From Nostoc sp. PCC 7107 (GTDB taxonomy: Bacteria > Cyanobacteriota > Cyanobacteriia > Cyanobacteriales > Nostocaceae): a stretch of DNA of 64,000 nucleotides. The notes under the pieces were generated by a model that searched no databases, was not told where the DNA came from, and saw only the letters and a list, made by a program, of their open reading frames with translations. The first letter of the stretch is position 1. Every line of letters begins with the position of its first letter. The stretch lies in NCBI RefSeq assembly GCF_000316625.1, contig NC_019676.1, positions 141,001-205,000 on the forward strand. The letters run 5' to 3'. Position numbers and translations under genes: made by a program. Shown here in pieces: positions 38,448-48,442 of this stretch.

Positions 38448-39395
38448 ATGAGTATTAGTATTGTTTGTACAATAGATGAGAAATATGCACAGCATTGTGC
38501 TGTGATGTTATCTTCATTATTTAGCAATAATCCCCAGCAGGATTTTAATGTTCATATCATTACTGATAGCATTTCTTCTAGAGAAATGGAAAAGTTAAAA
38601 CTTTTTTTGGACAAAAATAAAAAAAGTTTTGAGTTTATCTCTATAAGTAAAGATACTTTTAGGAACGCACCAGTAACTCATCATGTTTCGATAGCTACTT
38701 ACTTTAGGTTGTGTATACCGGAAGTATTGCCGCCAAATATTAATCGCGTTTTGTTTATTGACTCTGATATAGTCATTCGTAAACCAATTACTCCTTTGTT
38801 AAATATTAATATTGATAATTTTAGTCACGCAGCTGCGATCGCATCTGGTATGGATGATTATCCACCAACAATTGGACTACCCCAAGATTCTCTATACTTC
38901 AATGCTGGATTAATACTGATTAATCTGGAAGCTTGGCGCAGACTCAAAGTTTTTGAGAGGGGTTGTGAGCTAATTCGTCAACAACCTGATATGTTACAAT
39001 GGTGGGATCAAGATGTCTTGAATATTTTATTACACGGTTCTTGGTTGCCCATAGATTTAACCTGGAATTCCCAACCTTTTATTTATGATGAAGAAGGGTT
39101 AATTAGCTCAAATTATCGGGCTAAATATGAAAAATTTGATTATTTAACAGCCCAAATCGATCCAGCCATAGTTCACTTTGTAGGAGGAGGGATTGCCAAA
39201 CCTTGGTACTATGGTTGTCAACATCCTTTTAAAGATGAATATCTCAAGTACTTAGCAACTACACCTTGGAAAAATACGCAACTTCTCGACAAACCTAATT
39301 ATCTATCTAAAGTTACTGCTGACCTACGATTTCGTCTAGGTTTAGGAAGTAAAATTCGTAATTTACTTGCACCACTCACAGGAAGAGTTAGCTAG
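38448..39395 (+). CDS. Family 8 glycosyltransferase
   Basis: The 315-residue GT-A retaining enzyme has a metal-binding DSD motif at 105-107 (VLFIDSDIVI) and the GT8 features YFNAGLILINLEAWR, WWDQDVLN and the closing HFVGGGIAKPWYYGCQHPF. Members such as lipopolysaccharide galactosyl- or glucosyltransferases add hexose from UDP-sugar. The acyltransferase gene starts six bases after its stop. Confidence 0.92.
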   Translation: MSISIVCTIDEKYAQHCAVMLSSLFSNNPQQDFNVHIITDSISSREMEKLKLFLDKNKKSFEFISISKDTFRNAPVTHHVSIATYFRLCIPEVLPPNINRVLFIDSDIVIRKPITPLLNINIDNFSHAAAIASGMDDYPPTIGLPQDSLYFNAGLILINLEAWRRLKVFERGCELIRQQPDMLQWWDQDVLNILLHGSWLPIDLTWNSQPFIYDEEGLISSNYRAKYEKFDYLTAQIDPAIVHFVGGGIAKPWYYGCQHPFKDEYLKYLATTPWKNTQLLDKPNYLSKVTADLRFRLGLGSKIRNLLAPLTGRVS

Positions 39396-39401
39396 AAAAT
39401 C

Positions 39402-39959
39402 GTGCTTAAAGGTTTATTACATCGCCAAGAAAAGTTAGCAGTGATCTGGCGAAGATGGAAATTTCAGTTATTGGGCGTTGAATTACACTCTTCTTGTTGG
39501 ATAAATAAGCAAGTTAAAGTAGCTTTAGGTGTTGCTAGAAATTTTCCTGGAAAAATTTGTTTATTGCCAAATGTCAAATTAGAACAAGGAGTAATTCTAG
39601 AAGCATGGGGAGGAAATATCATAATCAAGGATAATGTTTTCATTGGGCCTTATACTGTGATATACGGTCATGGAGGTGTAACTATTGGGCAAGATTCCCT
39701 AATTGCTATGCACTGCCGCATTCTTTCCTCTAATCATACAATTCCTGCTCACTCAAAACAAATTCGTTCACAGCCTGATATTTTGCTAACAACAACTATA
39801 GGTAAAGATGTTTGGTTAGGTGCAGGAGTTACCGTTTTAGGCGGAGTTACAATTGGTGATGGTTGTGTGGTTGGTGCTGGTGCTGTTGTGACTAAAGATT
39901 TACCTCCTTATTCCATTGCTGTAGGTGTTCCAGCAAAAGTTATCAAGACACGAATATGA
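39402..39959 (+). CDS. Hexapeptide-repeat acyltransferase
   Basis: The 185-residue left-handed beta-helix protein has repeats IIIKDNVFIGPYTVIYG, IGKDVWLGAGVTVLGGVTI and VGAGAVVTKDLPPYSIAVG; HCRILSSNHTIP holds the likely catalytic His. It probably O-acetylates a sugar of the polysaccharide. The start is GTG at 39402, six bases past the GT8 stop, and the next gene's ATG overlaps its TGA (ATGA). Confidence 0.87.
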   Translation: MLKGLLHRQEKLAVIWRRWKFQLLGVELHSSCWINKQVKVALGVARNFPGKICLLPNVKLEQGVILEAWGGNIIIKDNVFIGPYTVIYGHGGVTIGQDSLIAMHCRILSSNHTIPAHSKQIRSQPDILLTTTIGKDVWLGAGVTVLGGVTIGDGCVVGAGAVVTKDLPPYSIAVGVPAKVIKTRI

Positions 39960-40900
39960 ATCCTATAATTTCAGTCATTATTCCTACTCATAATCCTAAT
40001 TTAATTCGACTACAAAGAACTTTAGATGGACTGCGATCGCAGTCTTTACCCTACAGTGATTGGCAATTACTAATTATTGATAATGCTTCTAGCAACCCAG
40101 ATCTATTTGCTAATTTAGACATATCTTGGCATCCTCATACTCAAATTATTCGTGAAGAACGTTTAGGATTGACAAGAGCAAGAATTGCTGGTATTCAAGC
40201 CAGTCAAGGAAAATATATAGTCTTTGTTGATGATGATAATGTCCTCTGTACTAATTATCTTCAAGACACTATCAACATTTTTCACGCCTATCCCAATTTA
40301 GGAGCAATAGGCGGAAAATCTCTGCCAGAATTTGAAGCAGATCCCGAACCTTGGGTAAAACAATTTTGGGGTTGTCTCGCATTGCGGGATTTAGGGGATG
40401 AGATGAAAATTTACGCTTATGACAAAGACTTAAATAGTGAGAAACAATACCCTGAATTTGCACCCATTGGTGCAGGAATGGCCTTGCAACAACAACCCGC
40501 ACAATTGTATGTCAATAGTATCTTAAACGACAGTCTGCGATTAGGTTTAGACCGTACTGGTAAGAGTTTACAGTCTGGTGGTGATTGTGACATTAATCTA
40601 ACTTTGCTTGATGCTGGCTGGGCTGTTGGTTATTTTCCCCAACTACAACTTACCCATCTAATTTCGATTAATCGTTTAACAAAAGATTATCTGGCACGAC
40701 TCAATTATTCTTCTTCTCGTTCTTGGGTGAAAGTATTAGATGCTCACAATATTCGTCCTTGGGAAAAAATTGCTAGTTGGAGTGTTTATTTGAGGAAAGC
40801 GAAGGCTTTCGTTAGCTGTCAGCCTTGGAGAAGTCCAGCGAATTATGTGCAGTGGCAAGGTGCTTGTGGGCTGTTTGAAGGTTTAGCAATGTTGAAATAG
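39956..40900 (+). CDS. Family 2 glycosyltransferase
   Basis: The 314-residue GT-A inverting enzyme has the N-terminal signature VIIPTHNPNLIRLQRTLDGL, then LLIIDNAS and the metal site VDDDN (D92-D94). GLTRARIAGIQASQGKYIVF is the usual helix before the DxD. Start overlaps the acyltransferase stop by four bases. Donor and acceptor unknown. Confidence 0.9.
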   Translation: MNPIISVIIPTHNPNLIRLQRTLDGLRSQSLPYSDWQLLIIDNASSNPDLFANLDISWHPHTQIIREERLGLTRARIAGIQASQGKYIVFVDDDNVLCTNYLQDTINIFHAYPNLGAIGGKSLPEFEADPEPWVKQFWGCLALRDLGDEMKIYAYDKDLNSEKQYPEFAPIGAGMALQQQPAQLYVNSILNDSLRLGLDRTGKSLQSGGDCDINLTLLDAGWAVGYFPQLQLTHLISINRLTKDYLARLNYSSSRSWVKVLDAHNIRPWEKIASWSVYLRKAKAFVSCQPWRSPANYVQWQGACGLFEGLAMLK

Positions 40901-40919
40901 TAATTTAAATAATATTTAT

Positions 40920-41891
40920 ATGACTGCCAATCAGCAACTACGCCTGTTAGCTAAAAAATGGGGACTGGGTGCGATCGCATACAAATTATACTATGCTCCC
41001 AAGGAATTTTTAGAAAAAATATCCCGTCAGGGAAGTATCAATATAGGTATTGACTACTGGTCACGCCTCCAGATGGAAGCTGCTGCTGATAAACTGCCTA
41101 CAATTGCAGTTCAAACATCAGCACCATCTTTAGATATTTATTTTTTGAGTGGCCACAAATTTTGGTATCAAACCTGTTTTTGTGCCTACTCAATGCAACA
41201 ACATACAAATCTAATATTGCGTCCAATTATTTATGATGATGGTTCTTTAGATCAGCAATATCAAAACAAGATTAAGCGAATTTTTCATCACGCTAAAATT
41301 ATTCTGCTGTCGGAAGTTGAAGAACGCCTAGAGCAATATTTACCTCAAAGCAAATTTCCCTATTTGAGAGAACGCCGCCTGAATTATCCTAACCTGAAGA
41401 AACTAACTGATATTCACATTGGTTCTCAAGGCTGGAAATTAGTACTTGACTCCGATATGTTGTTCTTTCATAAACCAGATTTTCTAATGGAATGGCTCAC
41501 ATCTCCTGAGAAATCATGCCACATGGTAGATGTAGAAACATCCTATGGTTATTCTCAGTCTTTTATGTCTTCTCTAGCCCAAGCAGAAATTCCAGAGCGA
41601 TTGAATGTAGGAATTTGTGGTTTAAAAAGTGAAGATGTCGACTGGGAAAAACTGGAGTATTGGTGCAAAACCATGATTGAGCAACAAGGTACTCACTATT
41701 ACCAGGAACAGGCTCTGATAGCGATGCTAATGTCTAGCAAACCTTGTGCTGTTGCTCCTGCTACAGATTACATTGTTCTGCCCAATAAAGCAGAAGTTAT
41801 GCAGCCTAAAGCGGTTTTACATCACTATGTATCAGACTCTAAGTCCTGGTATTTCCGCTATGCCTGGAAACACATTTTCACCAATACATAA
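40920..41891 (+). CDS. Glycosyltransferase-like protein (GT-A, DSD motif)
   Basis: A 323-residue protein without a family I can name with certainty. A DSD motif (D177, D179, in WKLVLDSDMLFFHKP) follows a region that fits a GT-A fold (DIYFLSGHKFWYQT, RPIIYDDGSL). The segment NVGICGLKSEDVDWEKLEYW and EQALIAMLMSS resemble nucleotide-diphospho-sugar transferases. HHYVSDSKSWYFRYAWKHIF ends the protein. It is 19 bases after the GT2 gene and in the same direction. Confidence 0.72.
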   Translation: MTANQQLRLLAKKWGLGAIAYKLYYAPKEFLEKISRQGSINIGIDYWSRLQMEAAADKLPTIAVQTSAPSLDIYFLSGHKFWYQTCFCAYSMQQHTNLILRPIIYDDGSLDQQYQNKIKRIFHHAKIILLSEVEERLEQYLPQSKFPYLRERRLNYPNLKKLTDIHIGSQGWKLVLDSDMLFFHKPDFLMEWLTSPEKSCHMVDVETSYGYSQSFMSSLAQAEIPERLNVGICGLKSEDVDWEKLEYWCKTMIEQQGTHYYQEQALIAMLMSSKPCAVAPATDYIVLPNKAEVMQPKAVLHHYVSDSKSWYFRYAWKHIFTNT

Positions 41892-41928
41892 ACTGATTAA
41901 ATAAAATCTAATTTATTCATGATTAATT

Positions 41929-42963
41929 ATGAGTAAACAACCTTTAGTTTCCATCCTCATACCTGCTTTTAATGTAGAAGCATGGTTAGTAGAAACCCTA
42001 GAATCTGCTTTGGCTCAAACCTGGCAAAATACAGAAATCATTATTGTAAATGATGGTTCAACAGATAACACTCTGGCAATAGCTAAGAGTTTTGCCTCTT
42101 CTAAAGTTAAAGTCATCAGTCAAGAAAATAGGGGACAAAGCGCATCTGAAAATCGTGCCTTCCAAGAAGCTCAAGGAGATTTTATTGAGTATTTAGATGC
42201 AGATGACTTATTAGCCGTAGATAAAATTGAGCGTCAAATTCAGCTTTTGGGTAATAGCAGTTCTGAATTTGTCGCGTCAGGAGAATGGGCGAGATTTTAT
42301 AAATCTCCTGATGAAGCTTTGTTTATTCCCCAACCTCTGTGGACAGATATGTCACCAGTTGACTGGTTAGTTTGTGCTTGGGAAAATCATCTCATGATGC
42401 ACGGAGCAGCTTGGCTAATTCCCCGCCCAATTGCTGAACGAGCAGGAAATTGGGACGAAAGGTTATCTTTGATTAATGATTTTGACTACTTCAGCCGCAT
42501 ATTACTAAATAGCCAAGGTGTCAAATTTTGTCAGGGTGCTAAAACTTACTACAGATCCGGTGATACTAATAGCCTCAGTGGTTCAAAATCTCGTCGCGCT
42601 TGGGAATCGGCTTTTTTAGCTTTGGAACTGGGTACAAGCAATCTTTTAGCTAGAGAAGATATTCCCAAAACACGTCATGCTTGTGCAACTGTTTTTCAAC
42701 GCTTCATTTATGAAGTTTACCCTGATGTAACAGACCTCCTACAAAAAGCAGAGGAAAAAGTTCAACAATTAGGTGGTTCTGATTTGCAAGCATCAGGAGG
42801 CCCGATGTTTCAAATACTTACCTCTTGTTTAGGCTGGCAACAAGCTAAAAAATTACAAAGATTTGTCTATCAATACGGATATGCCAAAGCTGCTGTGGGT
42901 TGGAAACTTTCCAGGTTACGTGAAAGAAGCTTATATCTGTTAAAAGAGAGCAAAATTCAGTAA
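41929..42963 (+). CDS. Family 2 glycosyltransferase
   Basis: The 344-residue GT-A enzyme has VSILIPAFNVEAWLVETLES, IIIVNDGSTDNT and metal site DADD (90-93). The C-terminal part (about 230-340) is helical and basic. The next gene begins six bases after the stop, so both are in one transcript. Acceptor unknown. Confidence 0.9.
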   Translation: MSKQPLVSILIPAFNVEAWLVETLESALAQTWQNTEIIIVNDGSTDNTLAIAKSFASSKVKVISQENRGQSASENRAFQEAQGDFIEYLDADDLLAVDKIERQIQLLGNSSSEFVASGEWARFYKSPDEALFIPQPLWTDMSPVDWLVCAWENHLMMHGAAWLIPRPIAERAGNWDERLSLINDFDYFSRILLNSQGVKFCQGAKTYYRSGDTNSLSGSKSRRAWESAFLALELGTSNLLAREDIPKTRHACATVFQRFIYEVYPDVTDLLQKAEEKVQQLGGSDLQASGGPMFQILTSCLGWQQAKKLQRFVYQYGYAKAAVGWKLSRLRERSLYLLKESKIQ

Positions 42964-42968
42964 ATGCA

Positions 42969-44219
42969 ATGGCTAAAATACTAATCCTAATTGGCGGACA
43001 TCTTTGTACAGCGCCTCGCCCTCAAAAAGAAGCAGAAGCTTTAGCAAATGCAGGTCATGATGTTACAGTAGGTGGTTTTTGGTTTGATCCAGGGTTGGTA
43101 GAGCGCGATCGCCTAATTATGGTAAACAAAAAATGGCGATTTGCACCAATTATTGACTTTCAACCCAGCCAAAAATTCAACAACTTGGTGGTTCGTCTCC
43201 AAGGACGTTTAGCTAGAGAAAAATTCCAACGTTTTGGGAGCTTTTCGCCGGAATTGCTGGGCTACGGAGCAAAAGCTATGCTCAAAGTTGCTCTGAAAAC
43301 CCGTGCAGATTTAACAATAATTCACTCGGAAGCAGGACTTTGGGTAGGGAATCAACTTCTAAATAGAGGTTTCAGGGTTGGTGTAGATTTTGAAGACTGG
43401 TTTTCTGAAGACTTGTTACCAGAAGCTCAGATCGTCCGTCCTATTACACAGCTAAAACGTCTAGAAAGTCGACTAGCAAAGGAATGTAGCTATTGCTTGA
43501 CAACATCCCATGCCTTAGCAGAGGCTTTAGCTAAAGCTTACAACGCACCTAAACCCGCAGTAATTTATAACGTTTTTCCTTGGGAAGAGCGATCGCAAAT
43601 CGATCACCAAAAACGTGACCGACAGAACCCTAACATACCATCTGTACATTGGTTTTCCCAAACCATTGGGCCAGGAAGAGGTTTAGAAACTTTATTCCAA
43701 GCCTTACCACAAATCACAATTCCTTTAGAAATTCATTTAAGGGGTACTTATCCAGAAAGTTCTCGCCAATGGTTAGAAAAATTAATACCAGATGAATGGT
43801 GCGATCGCTTATTCATTCATCCCACAGTTGCTAACAGTGAGTTACTCTCCCGCATCGCTGAACATGATATTGGTTTAGCGTTGGAGTGTAATCATATTAC
43901 TAGTCGGAATCTTACAGTCACAAATAAACTTTTTCAATACCTACAAGCAGGTTTAGCAGTTATCGCTAGTGATACTATTGGTCAACAAGAAATTTTTACT
44001 GAATTTCCTCACATTGGACAATTAATTCCTAGTGAATCTCCTAAAGCACTTGTCCAAGCATTAGAAGATTTATTGAGTACCCCAGAAAAGTTAGCCAAGG
44101 CAAAATTATCTGCATTACAAGCAACACAAAAAAAGCTGAATTTTGAGTATCAAATTGAGCAAATTTTGCATATAGCTTCCAAAGCAATGAATCTTACAAA
44201 TACTCAAATATATGTTTAA
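42969..44219 (+). CDS. Family 4-type glycosyltransferase
   Basis: The 416-residue GT-B protein has N-terminal ILILIGGHLCTAPRPQKEAEAL, DVTVGGFWFD and central DFEDWFSEDLLPEA. The donor half has SVHWFSQTIGPGRGLETLFQAL and LTVTNKLFQYLQAGLAVIASDT, which replaces the more usual EX7E loop. A short ATG six bases earlier (42964) is out of frame. Predicted role: transfer of a sugar onto the growing lipid-linked chain. Confidence 0.85.
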   Translation: MAKILILIGGHLCTAPRPQKEAEALANAGHDVTVGGFWFDPGLVERDRLIMVNKKWRFAPIIDFQPSQKFNNLVVRLQGRLAREKFQRFGSFSPELLGYGAKAMLKVALKTRADLTIIHSEAGLWVGNQLLNRGFRVGVDFEDWFSEDLLPEAQIVRPITQLKRLESRLAKECSYCLTTSHALAEALAKAYNAPKPAVIYNVFPWEERSQIDHQKRDRQNPNIPSVHWFSQTIGPGRGLETLFQALPQITIPLEIHLRGTYPESSRQWLEKLIPDEWCDRLFIHPTVANSELLSRIAEHDIGLALECNHITSRNLTVTNKLFQYLQAGLAVIASDTIGQQEIFTEFPHIGQLIPSESPKALVQALEDLLSTPEKLAKAKLSALQATQKKLNFEYQIEQILHIASKAMNLTNTQIYV

Positions 44220-44476
44220 TATAGCGATTTCTGGTCAAGTGAGGTACAGAACTAATGTTTTTGAACGCAGAGTCAAGCGCAAAGTTGAGGCAGAGAGAAG
44301 TTGCCAGGAGGGAAACCCTCCTGGCAAACTTCGGTGGGGTTGCCTAATATTATTAGCAATGTATTTAGTACTTCAGCAGATTAGGAAAAGCTATATACGT
44401 TTAACTAACAGAAATAATTCATTCGTATTTTTAAAAATAAAACTGTAATCTTTTAAGAGAAATCTAAATTATAGAA
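44220..44476. repeat. Spacer with a perfect 12-bp GC-rich hairpin
   Basis: TTGCCAGGAGGG and CCCTCCTGGCAA (44301-44327) pair perfectly around AAA, inside a stretch resembling Nostoc intergenic repeats (ACGCAGAG, GCGCAAAG, AACTTCGGTGG). No T-run follows. A 78-codon frame across it is not believed to be a gene. Confidence 0.6.
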
Positions 44477-45547
44477 ATGCGTATTTTATTAACTGCTGAT
44501 CCAGAACTACCAGTACCACCGAAACTTTATGGTGGCATTGAACGTATTGTTGATTTGCTAGTTACTGGACTGGAAAGTCGAGGTCACACTGTCGGACTAG
44601 TTGCTCATTCCGAGTCTACTTCTAAAGCTAGTCAATTTTTTCCTTGGTGGGGAAAACAATCTCAAAACAAATTAGATGCTTTAAAAAATACAAAAGTACT
44701 GTGGTCTGCTGTACAGCAATTTCAACCAGATATTTTGCATAGTTTTTCTCGCATCTTTTATCTGTTACCTCTGCTGAACTCTAACTTACCCAAAATAATG
44801 TCTTATCAACGTAACCCCAGCCTACGCACTACAAATTGGGGAGCGAAACTAGCTAAAGGTTCTCTTACTTTTACTGGTTGTAGTGATTATATTTGTGGTA
44901 TTGGGCAGAAAGCTGGCGGAGTTTGGTACACAGTTCACAACTGCGTAGAACTAGAGAAATATACTTTCCAATCTACTGTCAAACCAGATGCTCCCTTAGT
45001 TTTTCTCAGTCGCATTGAAAGTATCAAAGGAGCGCATCAAGCGATCACCGCAGCTCGTCAAGCCAGAAAGCCTCTAATTATAGCTGGTAATCAAGTCAGT
45101 TCCCAAGAAGGTAAAAATTACTGGGAACAGGAAATAGCTCCCTACATAGGAAAAGATGGAATTGAATATATTGGCCCAGTCAACGATGAACAGAAAAATG
45201 AATTACTTGGTCAAGCCGCAGCTATGATTGTTCCTATTCAATGGGATGAACCCTTTGGCATTGTCTTTGCAGAAGCCTTAGCCTGTGGTACACCAGTTAT
45301 TTCCTGTCCTCGCGGAGCTTTACCAGAAATTGTACGTCAGGGTATAGATGGTTATCTAGTGAATAATCTGGAGGAAACTGTTGCTGCGATCGCCAACATA
45401 TCTAAAATTAATCGTGAGCATTGCCGTCAGCGTGTTGAACAGTGCTTTGCCGCTAATGTAATTGTTGGTAAGTATGAACATCTTTACCATAGCCTCATAT
45501 CTTCCCATCATCTAGATTTAGAGCCAATTAGGTCAATAGTTTCCTAA
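44477..45547 (+). CDS. Family 4 glycosyltransferase
   Basis: The 356-residue GT-B enzyme starts with PPKLYGGIERIVDLLVTGLE, a variant common in cyanobacterial GT4 proteins, and has HSFSRIFYLLPLL in the acceptor half. The donor motif EPFGIVFAEALACGTPVIS provides the EX7E pair. Residues 164-190 (LVFLSRIESIKGAHQAI) bind the nucleotide side. Length is normal. Confidence 0.9.
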   Translation: MRILLTADPELPVPPKLYGGIERIVDLLVTGLESRGHTVGLVAHSESTSKASQFFPWWGKQSQNKLDALKNTKVLWSAVQQFQPDILHSFSRIFYLLPLLNSNLPKIMSYQRNPSLRTTNWGAKLAKGSLTFTGCSDYICGIGQKAGGVWYTVHNCVELEKYTFQSTVKPDAPLVFLSRIESIKGAHQAITAARQARKPLIIAGNQVSSQEGKNYWEQEIAPYIGKDGIEYIGPVNDEQKNELLGQAAAMIVPIQWDEPFGIVFAEALACGTPVISCPRGALPEIVRQGIDGYLVNNLEETVAAIANISKINREHCRQRVEQCFAANVIVGKYEHLYHSLISSHHLDLEPIRSIVS

Positions 45548-45612
45548 ACATATAAATTGGAAGTTTTTGTAGCAAAAATCCTTGAAGAATATAATTTTGA
45601 GAGTCTTTAGCC

Positions 45613-46920
45613 TTGGTTAATCGAGTCTTAATTGTCAGTCCACACTTTCCCCCAATCAATGCCCCTGATCACCAAAGAGTAAGAATGTCTTTGCCTTATT
45701 TGGCAGAATTTGGTTGGCAATCTCACATTCTCACAGTGCAACCAGATGCTGTTGAAGGGGTTAAAGATCCATTGTTGGAAAAAACAATTCCCGCACACAT
45801 CCCAGTCACACATACAGGAGCATTATCCATCCAACAAACTCGAAAATTTGGCTTAGGTAGTCTAGGTTTGCGGAGTTTTCCTCAGCTACTTCAGGTAGGA
45901 AGTCGCCTTCTACAGCAGCAGAAGTTTGATTTGGTATATTTTTCTACCACTATATTTACATCAATGGTGCTGGGAGCAATTTGGTATCGGCGTTTTGGTA
46001 TTCCTTACGTCCTAGACTTCCAAGATCCCTGGCTAAGTGATTACTATCAAAAGTCCAATACTGCAAGACCGCCAGGCGGTCGTTTTAAGTATGAGTTTTC
46101 GCAACTGCAAGCGAAATTACTGGAACCTATTGCTTTAAAATCCGTCAGTCACGTGATTAGTGTCTCACCTGCTTATCCGCAAATCCTCCAACAGCGATAT
46201 CCTCACTTGCGCCCAGAACAATTTACAGTTCTACCCTTTGGTGCGCCAGAGTCAGATTTTGCATCGCTTCCTGGACTTGAGGTACAGCAGAAAATATTTA
46301 ATCCTCATGATGGCAAACGCCACTGGGTTTACGTAGGTCGAGGGGGTGATGATATGGCATTGGCATTGCAAGCCTTATTTTTGAGTATACAGTGCGATCG
46401 CCGTCAAAATCCTCAAGTATGGCAGTCTATTAGGCTACACTTTGTTGGTACAAGCTATGCACCTAAAGAACTAGCCATTAAAACGGTAGAACCCGTTGCC
46501 CAAGAATTTGGAGTTGCCGACTTAGTAACTGAACACCCTGAACGTATTCCTTACTTTGAAGCTCTAAAAATCCTCACAGATAGTGATGCTATTTTATTAA
46601 TTGGTTCCAATGACTCTACTTATACTGCATCTAAACTTTACCCTTGTGTTCTAGCCCGCAAACCCATACTGGCAGTTTTCCATCGTCAGAGTTCTGTGGT
46701 AGATATTCTCCAAAAATGTCAAGCTGGCGAGTATGTAACTTTTAACTCTGACAGCCAACCGGAAGATTTATTAGTCGAGATGACTACTGCGGTTCAGAAA
46801 TTGCTGTCCTTACCGAACAGATATATACCAAAAACTAACTGGTCAGCCTTTAAACCTTATACAGCAAAAGAAATGACCAAGAAGCAATGCCAGATTTTTG
46901 ATCAGTGTCTTGCCAGTTAA
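45613..46920 (+). CDS. GT4-like glycosyltransferase
   Basis: The 435-residue protein has the GT-B start VLIVSPHFPPINAPDHQRV and DFQDPWLSDYYQ, then VSHVISVSPAYPQIL. The donor part (HWVYVGRGGDDMALALQALF, SKLYPCVLARKPILAVFH) diverges from the EX7E consensus. The start is TTG at 45613, with GAGAG about 10 bases upstream; no ATG or GTG precedes the conserved domain in frame. The neighbouring membrane protein begins 12 bases after the stop. Confidence 0.8.
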   Translation: MVNRVLIVSPHFPPINAPDHQRVRMSLPYLAEFGWQSHILTVQPDAVEGVKDPLLEKTIPAHIPVTHTGALSIQQTRKFGLGSLGLRSFPQLLQVGSRLLQQQKFDLVYFSTTIFTSMVLGAIWYRRFGIPYVLDFQDPWLSDYYQKSNTARPPGGRFKYEFSQLQAKLLEPIALKSVSHVISVSPAYPQILQQRYPHLRPEQFTVLPFGAPESDFASLPGLEVQQKIFNPHDGKRHWVYVGRGGDDMALALQALFLSIQCDRRQNPQVWQSIRLHFVGTSYAPKELAIKTVEPVAQEFGVADLVTEHPERIPYFEALKILTDSDAILLIGSNDSTYTASKLYPCVLARKPILAVFHRQSSVVDILQKCQAGEYVTFNSDSQPEDLLVEMTTAVQKLLSLPNRYIPKTNWSAFKPYTAKEMTKKQCQIFDQCLAS

Positions 46921-46931
46921 AGCCAATCACT

Positions 46932-48419
46932 ATGAATGAGCCATCCCTTAGCAATTATAATTCTTTAGCTTTACTACCAGCTGTTGAAAGATATCAACGG
47001 CGACAGTTGCTCAAAGTATTTTGGATGATGGCTATAGGATTATTGCTATTTGAATTACAGGCAGAAACTGATTCTATACTGTCAAAGTTTGCATCTATGA
47101 TCATTACTTTAGCAGCACTATGGCCAAGTTATATTTGGTGTTCTGGTCGTGCATTTGGAATGCCAATTTTTCCTTTATTTGCTCTTACATATACTTGGAC
47201 TTATGGTTTACCTCTAGTAGCGAATCATCCTTTAGTTATAATTTATTCTCCTGAAAATCATCTATTTGCTGGTATAACAACTGCTGGATTTTTAATTATA
47301 AGTACTTCAGTTTGGTTGAAATCGGTAAAATCTCCTCCATCTTTGCCTAAACATTATCGGGCTTTAAATGGTAAAAAAGGAAATTTATTTTTTTTATCAA
47401 TCATGACACTAGCCGTTTTATTCAATTTGTCTAAAAACGGAGGGTGGCTGATATTAGATGGAGGTATCTTTGCCGCTGTTCGTGGTGCTGTTTTAGGGCT
47501 AACTGTCCTCGCAAGTTTTGTACTTACCTATCAGTTAGGTAATCGTACTTTACCAAAAATTCAATCACAATTATTTTTTATTTTGCTAATTGCTTACATG
47601 GTAACAGATGCAATTAGCTTAGTAGTGGTAGGTGCAGCATCTACATTCATGGTATCGACAGCAGCATTTATTATTGGGCGAAAGAAAGTTCCAATTATAG
47701 CTATTTTAGTAGTTACTATTTCTTTATCTGTTCTGCACCAAGGCAAAGATGAAATGCGTCACAAATATTGGTTTCAAACAGATACACCCACTCTTGTCCA
47801 ACCTTGGCAATATTTCGATTGGTACAGTGAATGGATTGGTTACAGTCTAGAGAAAATGAGAGCAAAAGATGATATTCATAAATCATCAGAATCGGAAGAA
47901 AAATCATCTTTTGTAGAACGTTCTAGTGTAATTCAGATGCTGCTTTTAACCCAGACTAAAAGCCCAGAACCTATTCCTTATTTGTATGGAGAAAGTTATG
48001 CAATCATACCACAACTATTAATTCCTCGTTTTCTGAATGCTAATAAAATTCGCAGTCATGAAGGCACTTTCATTTTGAGCATTCATTATGGGTTACAAAG
48101 GCGTGAAGATACATTAGGCACAACTATTGGTTGGGGTTTACTGGCTGAGGCTTATGCAAATTTTGGACTTTTAGGGTGTGTAGGGCTGGGAGTAGTTTTG
48201 GGAAATTGGTACGGAAAAATTACTCGTTGGTCTATGAATGCACCAATTCTTTCAGCACAGTCACTATTTTCTGTTCTATTGCTGGCATTTTCGTTTCAAA
48301 CAGAGTTTAGTGCTGGAGTCTACGTTTCTGCTTTATTCCAATCGGGTATGGTACTGGTGGGGATTGTGGTAGTCTTGATGCAGAATCAAAAGATACCGAG
48401 ATTTCCCGCTCATCACTAA
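46932..48419 (+). CDS. Wzy/O-antigen-polymerase-like membrane protein
   Basis: The 495-residue protein has about ten hydrophobic segments and a larger hydrophilic loop near residues 275-370 (QGKDEMRHKYWFQTD, ESEEKSSFVERSSVIQML, RFLNANKIRSHEGTFILSIHYG). Such layout resembles Wzy polymerases or O-antigen ligases, whose sequences are poorly conserved, so the assignment is by architecture and context only. ATG 46932 is preferred over the GTG at 46905, which would overlap the upstream gene. It would act in the inner membrane. Confidence 0.65.
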   Translation: MNEPSLSNYNSLALLPAVERYQRRQLLKVFWMMAIGLLLFELQAETDSILSKFASMIITLAALWPSYIWCSGRAFGMPIFPLFALTYTWTYGLPLVANHPLVIIYSPENHLFAGITTAGFLIISTSVWLKSVKSPPSLPKHYRALNGKKGNLFFLSIMTLAVLFNLSKNGGWLILDGGIFAAVRGAVLGLTVLASFVLTYQLGNRTLPKIQSQLFFILLIAYMVTDAISLVVVGAASTFMVSTAAFIIGRKKVPIIAILVVTISLSVLHQGKDEMRHKYWFQTDTPTLVQPWQYFDWYSEWIGYSLEKMRAKDDIHKSSESEEKSSFVERSSVIQMLLLTQTKSPEPIPYLYGESYAIIPQLLIPRFLNANKIRSHEGTFILSIHYGLQRREDTLGTTIGWGLLAEAYANFGLLGCVGLGVVLGNWYGKITRWSMNAPILSAQSLFSVLLLAFSFQTEFSAGVYVSALFQSGMVLVGIVVVLMQNQKIPRFPAHH

Positions 48420-48442
48420 TAACAGACAAGTGCAGCTAGAGC

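Noticed and set aside
44212..44448. 78-codon frame between two glycosyltransferases
   Set aside because: It crosses a GC-rich hairpin and repeat units and shows no family features.
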